Positions 19,501 to 25,596 of a DNA stretch of 25,596 nt are shown here, piece after piece. Under the pieces are notes generated by a model. The model was not told the DNA's origin. It saw only the letters and a list, made by a program, of their open reading frames with translations, and made no database searches. Positions within the stretch are counted from its first letter, which is position 1. Every line of letters begins with the position of its first letter. Position numbers and translations under genes: made by a program. Source of the DNA: Saprolegnia diclina VS20 (taxonomy: Eukaryota; Oomycota; Saprolegniomycetes; Saprolegniales; Saprolegniaceae); assembly GCF_000281045.1 (NCBI RefSeq), contig NW_008246073.1:1-25596 (forward strand), in the 5' to 3' direction.

Positions 19501-21954
19501 CAGCTTCAAGTGATGCAGCGATCGTGGGCGCGCCAGATTCAGCGATTGCGCTGCGTGCAAGCCGAGGTTGCACGGCGGAAAGCCCTCTCAGCCGCCATCG
19601 AGGCCGAGCGCAAGCGCATCGAAGCGCTGTGCAAAGAAATGGCCCGCGAAGAAGTCTTTTGTCGACGCTTTTACCGTGAAGAGAAACGCTTGATGCTGCA
19701 AGAGTCCCGCACCATGCAGCTCGCCGAGGTGCCACCTTCGAATGTCGTAATCTTGCAATTCACACTGCATCGTAGAACGAAATGCGCGAGTACATTCGCC
19801 AAGTCGAGCTGCAAAAGATGCTCGCGCAGTTTGATGCCCTCGGCGCGGACGCCAACAAGAACATGTCGAGCAAGGAGGCACGGCGACTCGAAATCAAAAT
19901 GAACAAGCGCGAGATCAAGCGACTTGCGATCGAGTGGGCGCTCGTCAAGAAAGAGGACGAGCTCGCTTTGGCGGTATCTATACAATTGCAGTCTGACGCC
20001 TGTCGATCACTGTAGCTACGCGAGGTCTTTTTGAAGGAGGAGCGCGACGCGCTCTACGAGCAACAGCAACTCGAATTTATGCTCGAGCAAGCGGCGTTTC
20101 AAGACTCGGACAATGAAGACGACGACGACGATGCGCCCAACGTTGTTGTGGACGCACACACGCTCGTCGAGCACGCCAACAATACTGAGGTCGCGTCGGC
20201 CTCGCCATTAACACGCGACGAACTCAAGCAGGCCAACCGTCGGGAAAAGCGCCGTGAAGTGCAACGTCTCGCAGCCATCAAGAAAGCCGAGTTTGCCCAT
20301 CAGCTCAACGAAGAGTACATGATAGCAGCCGCCGAAACCTTTCACAGCGTACACCACGCAGCGTCAAACATGATGACTGTACAATGCATTTCTAGGTTGC
20401 GACCGCTGAGCTCTGCGTCCTGAAGACGACGCAGACATTACATGTCTTGCAGCGCCGGTCCATGGACCTTGTCCAAGTCGGCGCTATGCAGGTGGATATG
20501 CGCCGATGTCTTCAGCTCGCGCAGCAGGTCATGGCGGGCGCACTACAGAAGAAGGCTTTTGCAGAAGCGTGCATTGCGCGCTGCATTGCTGCTGAGGTCC
20601 AATCCGGGCACTTGTTGCTTGGCGTCATGTGAATTGATCTAGGCGGCGCTCGAGCGCGCGATCGTCAAGGAGAAAGCCGACAACATTTTCATGATCAAAA
20701 CCGTGCGCGAGACGGCCTTTATGGACTCGGCCGTGCTCCACAAGCGCGTCCAGCGCTTCCGCACCGAGTACCTCGCGGGCCAGCTTTACACGTACGCGCT
20801 CCATCGATTGGTATTTGATGTACTAATGTGCTGCAGGCGGTATTTTGAGCTGCTGGTCGATCTTGTTCTCTACCGCACGATGGCCGTCTCGGCCGAGCGC
20901 AATCTCTTTCGCCTCACGGACGAAATTGAGCGCCTCGACACCGAGAGTGCGACGAAAGCGGCGCAGGTCGCAGCACTATGGCGCAAACACAACCGTAGTG
21001 CCCGTCTTCGCCTCTTGTATCGTGTCTTGAAAGTCGTAGCTCGCGCTAGATGGTGATGATTAGGCGGTCGGAGCTCGGTCGGCGCTTCTTCCGAAAGGAG
21101 CGCCAGCGCGCCCTCCAGCGCGCGTTCCAAGGTGCTGGGATCAAATGCTTTGCTGGTATCTAAGCACCACGTAGGCTTGGTCAAGGTGTGGACGCACGCA
21201 GTCATTGTACGCAACGCCTACGATTTACGCTACACGCTGCTTCGCCAAGAAGGGCAGCTTCAGAAGCTCGAAGCCATGGAAGTTCCCGAGGTGCGCCTTT
21301 GTCCAACGCTGCTCGCCCAGTGTATATTCGGACGACTAGGTGGCAGTGCAAGAAACGGAAGCGTTGCCGCGTGAGACCACGACGACGCTACGCAAGTTCC
21401 AGCACCGCTGGATCACGTGCCGGCTCTGCAAAACACGGTTCGTTTCGTTGGCCCGCGATCCCGGATGCCACATGCAGCTCTAGGTATTCAGACGCGCAGA
21501 ACAATCGGTTTGCGTGCGTTTACCACCCGGGCACGTACGAGGTCGCTTGCGTCAAGTCGTGTGGCACGCGCAAGGGCGGTCCGATCCAGGCCAACTGCAT
21601 GCTGCATCGAGCCAAGCGCTGGCTCTGCTGCGACCAAACCATTGAGGTATCATCCCCTTCCGGTAGTAATCTCGCTGTACGTTGTCACAGGGCGCCTTCG
21701 GCAGCACCGGGTGCAAGCGCCGGTTCCACCTGCCGACGCGCGACGACCCGACAATCGCAGCGACTGTCGCGGACGCCGAAGCCACCGAGAAGATCAAGCT
21801 CGAGGCCGTGACGTCGGAGCTAGTCGCGCTTCAACAAGCCAATGTCTCGGGCAAAGTGTACTCCGCCTTTCGGGATCAGCTCGGCACAATTGAAGCCGGC
21901 TTGGTCGCTGCCCGCGCGAAGGTCGTCGAGTTCGATGCGTTTCATAAGCGCTAA
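13518..21954 (+). CDS. Giant coiled-coil protein with two zinc-binding modules
   Basis: Predicted 2398-residue protein from 28 exons; I do not recognise the family. Most of it is charged helix with coiled-coil character. Residues about 585-740 are less helical and look beta-rich. Module 1 (from C1130) reads CTHAHVKSWG..GLRCKDCGRE, giving Cys/His ligands on both sides of an intron. Module 2 (C2251-H2324) is CHORD-like: CRLC, CVYHPGTYEV, then WLCC and GCKRRFH. An acidic run (DNEDDDDD) lies near 20110. Long coiled coils are common in ciliary and centrosomal proteins, but nothing here proves such a role. Introns: 13612-13658, 14087-14138, 14340-14379, 14555-14600, 15260-15310, 15653-15699, 15829-15871, 16238-16282, 16420-16466, 16642-16686, 16732-16775, 17423-17470, 17752-17796, 17994-18040, 18212-18260, 18501-18542, 19263-19308, 19729-19775, 19974-20015, 20349-20395, 20597-20642, 20792-20836, 21017-21063, 21132-21174, 21291-21339, 21438-21483, 21647-21690. 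Confidence 0.8.
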
Positions 21955-22469
21955 CACACGCTCGCGGGTTTTTACGCTTTGAGACTCGACAGGCAACTTC
22001 AACCTGAGCGGCTCCTCGCCTGCGAGGCTTCCCATAGGGGGGATGCCACATCCGTCCGGCGGTGCGCAACTGACCAGCGACACCTCTCTTGCAATATATA
22101 TGTACCGACCGACCTATACTAAGTAGCCTGCACGCTATTGGCGTCGCCCATGGCTTTGCCTTGCATGACAAGGCCGCGTCCAAAATTTCCACCGTGGGAA
22201 TTGCGTTTCCCGCGTGTCTGGCGTGGCCTTTCCAGCCACCGCGCGCTGCCTCTGGGAAGTGACCAGTTTGTGTCAGGCACGTGCGACGTGGCGCCAATCC
22301 TCGCTTGCAGAGTTGTAATACCAGCTTGTGATTGGTCCGTCGTGTCAAACGGTGCTGGACACGACTTGTGTGACCTCGACCATCGGTGCAGATTGCATGT
22401 GAAATTTCGGTTCGAAGAAACGAACGGCGAGTGTGTGCGCCCTCTACCAACGCCCTTTGATTATGAACG
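21955..22469. other. Spacer before the small-protein array
   Basis: No supported gene. An open frame on the plus strand (22138-22539) overlaps the first small gene in another phase and has no recognisable protein. CCAAT-type sequences on the minus strand (ATTGG near 22136 and 22330) may belong to the promoter of the gene at 22490. Confidence 0.4.
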
Positions 22470-22484
22470 TCACTTTCTAATTTG
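22470..22484 (+). promoter_or_regulatory. Initiator plus flanking element, small gene 1
   Basis: TCACTTTCTAATTTG fits the oomycete initiator (TCAYTYY) followed by an AATTT flanking element. It is nearly the same as TCATTTCCCAATTGG before small gene 3. The ATG follows after 5 nt, implying a leader of about 20 nt. Confidence 0.45.
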
Positions 22485-22489
22485 CCAGC

Positions 22490-22705
22490 ATGAACACATT
22501 TCACCCGTACCACCGCTTTATGAGCGACGCGGCCATTAACCAAGCCAAAATTGAGCGCGGTCGTAGCAAGACCAACGAGAAGCGCACATCCAAGCGCGAC
22601 GGTGAACAAGGCGACAGCGACGACGATCTCGGCCGCGGTGTGAACAATCACTCGGGTTCCAGCCTCTCTAACCGCGATTCGACCGACAGTTTCATGTCCA
22701 AATGA
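22490..22705 (+). CDS. MNTFHP small protein 1
   Basis: Single exon of 71 residues, first member of a tandem family of three. It begins MNTFHPYHRFMSDA, followed by a basic helix (QAKIERGRSK), a Lys/Arg/Asp/Glu-rich middle and a Ser-rich end with HSGSSLSNR. The three copies share MNTFHP, the MS[DN]A step, QA[KR]I-x-R and [LH]SGSS[IL]S[NS]R. Those positions are conserved while the middle varies in length and sequence, which argues for selection on protein and against a chance frame. There is no signal peptide, membrane helix or Cys, so it should be a small, largely disordered intracellular protein. The Ser-rich tail could be phosphorylated. I know of no named family with this start. Confidence 0.78.
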   Translation: MNTFHPYHRFMSDAAINQAKIERGRSKTNEKRTSKRDGEQGDSDDDLGRGVNNHSGSSLSNRDSTDSFMSK

Positions 22706-23292
22706 TATGTCGAACCCTCTCGTAATATTTACAATTAATATTTAAAAGTTTGCCACGTCATGACACATAATTGAGCCTTGGCGAACGCTTCGTTCCGTCC
22801 TACCGGTACCAGTGCACGACACAAAGCAGCATGATCCGGCGTTGAAGCGCGGTTGCACATCCCGCTTTGTAGCTCCTTGCGACTGTAGTATATACACTTG
22901 CACTACGCGACGGTTTCCTCCATCCTTCTTCGAGCGCTCGCAGCCAGTGTGCTCTTGGAAACCCACCACCAGTGGTTCAGCACATCCTTTTGGGCTCGTT
23001 CACAGACTGACGTGCGCCGTGGCTCGTATGGCTCAGATTGCTCGGCCTGCTTGCGAGACAGAGACCATGGTGGGTTGACTTGAAGGTCTGCGAGTTGACG
23101 GGCCTTTTTACTGTGTAAGGTCCGTCCTCTCTTCTCGAATGTACCAGTACCACGCGCGTAGAATGGACACGGAGGTGAATTTCTCTGAGCTTTCTTGCGC
23201 AGCGATGTGGCGTCAATTACTCCCATCGCACGTACGCGCGTGAAACTGAGATTGCGGATACAGGTGGGATCGCTCGTCTTCTTTGGAGAAGG
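22706..23292. other. Spacer between small genes 1 and 2
   Basis: No supported gene. Directly after the stop codon the DNA is AT-rich (AATATTT, AATTAATATTT), as expected of a 3' end. A 13-bp sequence GACAGAGACCATG at 23057-23069 recurs at 23712-23724 in the next spacer, but at a different distance from the following gene. Confidence 0.4.
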
Positions 23293-23305
23293 TTCTCCAT
23301 TTACG
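23293..23305 (+). promoter_or_regulatory. CCATTT initiator-like element, small gene 2
   Basis: TTCTCCATTTACG lies about 31 nt before the ATG at 23337. It matches the TTCTCCATTT in front of the armadillo gene, and replaces the TCAYTYY-plus-AATT form seen before small genes 1 and 3. Confidence 0.4.
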
Positions 23306-23336
23306 AACTTGCCACCCAGTGCCCATACTACCGACC

Positions 23337-23543
23337 ATGAACACGTTCCATCCACACCATCGCTTCATGAGTGACGCGACGATGGCGCAGGCCCGTATTG
23401 CGCGCTCTCTCAGCAAGACCGACGACTCCAAGGACGGAAAGAAAGCAGCAGGCGACGACGGGCCGCGCGATGCCAACCTCTCGGGCTCGAGTATTTCCAA
23501 CCGCGTCTCTGGCGACAGCGTTGCGAGCACCGCGTCCAAGTGA
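23337..23543 (+). CDS. MNTFHP small protein 2
   Basis: Single exon of 68 residues, the middle copy. It begins MNTFHPHHRFMSDATMAQAR, then a Lys/Asp-rich middle, then LSGSSISNR and a Ser/Val/Ala tail ending ASTASK. The open frame runs 18 codons upstream, but the family alignment fixes the start at this ATG because all three copies begin with the same six residues. Nucleotide similarity to its neighbours is low outside the conserved blocks, so the duplications are not recent. Confidence 0.78.
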   Translation: MNTFHPHHRFMSDATMAQARIARSLSKTDDSKDGKKAAGDDGPRDANLSGSSISNRVSGDSVASTASK

Positions 23544-24477
23544 TTGAGATGCTCGCGCCTAATTCTATTTATATTCGCACGCCCATAAAACTTGTCGAGA
23601 ACGCGTTTGACTTAAGACTTGGGCATTGTTGACCTTCTTGAGGAACGGTCTTTGGAATCTGCGGATTCGATCCATCTGCCCCACGTGGCATGGTGCAAGA
23701 AAATGGTGCGCGACAGAGACCATGACCGTGGAGTCAGATCCGCGTGATTGCTCGACTTGATAAAAACACGAAGCGCGCGAGCGGTCACACGCGCGGAAGC
23801 GCCGTGCCAATAACTTGTATATAAATGCGTCCAGTTTGCCGATCAACGGAGAATATTCGTGGGATCATTTCAGGCAAACGTACAAGCTTCGTTGACAAGG
23901 GGCTTAGTCCAAACCATGGTGTATGCACATATATCGTCGTCTATTACTTCATATATATATTTTCATACGACGATGGCAAGATTTGGACATGGCAAGGTGC
24001 AACATTAAAATATTTACATCCCATGTGGGACCTTAGACGCGATTGCGGCGGATGAGATCGGGGTATAATCCGTGCACGAAGCAAAGAGCCGAGGGTCTGA
24101 TGTGCGATTGTTGCTGATGGTTGAGCTCGCGGTTGCAGTCATTGCTGCAACCTATGCAGCAAAAGCGGATTGTGTTGTGCATTGTATGATCCAAATATTT
24201 TCCATGGGTGACGCATACCTGTCCCGTCACTTGTGGACGCGAGGACACCAAAATAAAGAACATGCCAGACGATGCGAGATTGGTGATGGCCACGACCAGA
24301 CACAGTCTCAGTCACACGGTCACTGAATTTCGCGCCGCCTGCACAGTGTGAAATATTTTTGCGTTGTAAAGTTATGCTGACAGCGATTACTGCCACGAAT
24401 GAGCTCGTCCGCGGGGAATAGATATGGATATGTGGGACTGGGTCAGCCTTCGCTTCAGGTGTAGTCGCGTTTCTGGT
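23544..24477. other. Spacer between small genes 2 and 3
   Basis: No supported gene in about 930 bp. Short AT-rich tracts (23930-23960, 24005-24015) and unrelated small open frames are present. No copy of the MNTFHP start was found in it, so it does not hide a fourth family member that I can see. Confidence 0.4.
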
Positions 24478-24492
24478 TCATTTCCCAATTGG
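24478..24492 (+). promoter_or_regulatory. Initiator plus flanking element, small gene 3
   Basis: TCATTTCCCAATTGG matches TCACTTTCTAATTTG before small gene 1 in order and spacing. It lies 24 nt before the ATG and includes a CCAAT/ATTGG core. Confidence 0.45.
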
Positions 24493-24516
24493 TCCGCCCA
24501 AACACACTACCTCATA

Positions 24517-24732
24517 ATGAACACATTCCATCCGTACCGCCAGTACATGAGCAATGCCCCTCTGGTCCAAGCCAAAATCGACCGTGCGCGTGCGAGTGCC
24601 TCCGACAAAAATACAAAGAAGGACAACAACAACGACGACAGTGACGACAGTGTTCGGGGCGTCAACTTGTCTGGCTCGAGCATCTCCAGCCGCGGCTCGC
24701 TCCAGAGCGGTGTGAGCACGTCCTCCAGCTAA
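24517..24732 (+). CDS. MNTFHP small protein 3
   Basis: Single exon of 71 residues, the third copy and the most diverged at the start of the helix: MNTFHPYRQYMSNAPLVQAK. The middle is Lys/Asn/Asp-rich (KKDNNNDDSDDS), followed by GVNLSGSSISSR and a Ser-rich C-terminus. The acidic DDS run is shared with copy 1 (GDSDDD). As with copy 2, the open frame extends upstream (31 codons), but the conserved start and the initiator just ahead of it select this ATG. Like its relatives it has no Cys, no signal peptide and no membrane segment. Confidence 0.78.
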   Translation: MNTFHPYRQYMSNAPLVQAKIDRARASASDKNTKKDNNNDDSDDSVRGVNLSGSSISSRGSLQSGVSTSSS

Positions 24733-25596
24733 CCAGCGGAGCTCAGCGAACACCTATTTAACATAAGTCTACCTATTTCTCACTTATACAAGCTGATTTA
24801 TCTTGTCGCGCTTACTACTACACCCTTGTATGGTGTTCCGGTGATTTTGAGACTCTCGAGAGCCATCGACGGAGTACACCGAACCATCAATTTCCACGGC
24901 CTTGGTTCTTGTGTCGCATGGGAACGCACCGTGTGAACTCTGGTCCACTTCCGGCCAAGGTATCGAAGTCTGTTTGTGGTCAAAAGCAATTCAACAACGC
25001 GGTCGAGAGACTTGGATAACGAGCTCAAATGAGTGTCTGTACGCTGGAGGAGCTGCTGGAGGCTACTGCTACGAGCTACGGAGGAATACCTCGCACAGCA
25101 TCTAAGCCATTTATATCCTTCGTCGCGGAACTGCACTAACCGACGCTGTGGAGATGACTGGCTTACGATGCTCGATAAGATTTGTGCCGGGCCTCGGCTT
25201 CTGTGAATAGGTTTGTCACCGAGCACTGCCGCTGGTCCACATGAAACCAACTCAGGCAGCGGCCCATACGGATTCTGTGTGGACCAGTTAATCTTGCGCG
25301 CACTCCACTTACTGTACATGTACGTGGCCAACGGCGGTGACGCATCCTCCACTGACCATGCTGACCACCAAGAGATCCAAAAGCGAAATCTGCGTGCACT
25401 CGTTCAACTACATAGCTTTATACTTGAACAAGCTGCCGTAGGTATTTGTGCAGTGTTAACAGGCCGAGATTTGCTGTGTGTGCTGGCGCAAGCCCGATCC
25501 TGGTTCCACTCAAGAACATTAATATTTCCTTGACAAATATCTTTTAACCACTGGTGACGCGTACAAGCAACACCACGAGATAAATCGTACTAGTAC
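24733..25596. other. Right-edge region without a supported gene
   Basis: Several open frames are present (minus 24798-25352; plus 25213-25533), none with a known motif. On the plus strand a short ATG frame at 25030 begins MSVCTLEELLEATATSYGG and stops after 36 residues, and the 25213 frame contains a helical stretch (EIQKRNLRALVQLHSFILEQ). They could be exons of a gene that continues past the window or decayed coding DNA. No splice pair convinced me. Confidence 0.3.

Noticed and set aside
21794-22651. Long minus-strand open frame of 285 codons
   Set aside because: It overlaps the last exon of the giant gene and small gene 1, has no domain, and its composition is that of an antisense shadow.
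23057-23724. 13-bp GACAGAGACCATG repeated in two spacers of the small-gene array
   Set aside because: The distance to the next gene differs (about 280 versus 805 bp) and it is absent before copy 1, so it may be chance.
1-25596. tRNA, rRNA and CRISPR-like arrays
   Set aside because: None seen: no cloverleaf-type A and B boxes, no rRNA-like stretch and no regularly spaced repeats were recognised by eye.

Overview
The window looks like nuclear DNA of an oomycete-type stramenopile, probably of the Saprolegnia/Aphanomyces kind. The genes are closely packed on both strands. Their very short introns (51 modelled here, 40 to 59 nt) have GT(A/G)NGN donors and TAG/CAG acceptors. Several start sites carry a TCAYTYY-like or CCATTT-like initiator, as oomycete promoters do. 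The lineage is inferred from this style and from gene content; no rRNA or organelle marker is present. All gene models were assembled by eye. Every multi-exon model keeps an open frame to a stop with a length divisible by three.

Layout. 231-815 (-) is a coiled-coil protein. 1287-1845 (-) is a decayed LINE 3' end. 1896-3911 (-) is a PH-TBC RabGAP related to TBC1D5. It is divergent from an armadillo-repeat gene at 4058-5251 (+). 6085-6990 and 7687-8667 (+) are two paralogous single-pass membrane proteins with diverged CAP/SCP-like ectodomains. 8843-10477 (+) is a MAPKK-like kinase. It lies tail-to-tail with 10532-13252 (-), a single gene joining B-box, SAM and MAPKK-like domains. That gene shares a 265-bp divergent promoter region with 13518-21954 (+), a 27-intron gene for a predicted 2398-residue coiled-coil protein with two zinc-binding modules, one of them CHORD-like. 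22490-24732 (+) holds a tandem array of three tiny single-exon paralogues (68 to 71 aa) that all begin MNTFHP, a family I do not recognise. The last 860 bp hold no gene I can support.

How the genes fit together. The kinase pair suggests a MAPK cascade branch with scaffolding built into one kinase. The RabGAP would act on endosomal Rab GTPases. The giant protein looks structural or ciliary, but that is only a guess. The best candidates for something undescribed are the MNTFHP family, the B-box/SAM/MAPKK fusion and the giant zinc-module protein.
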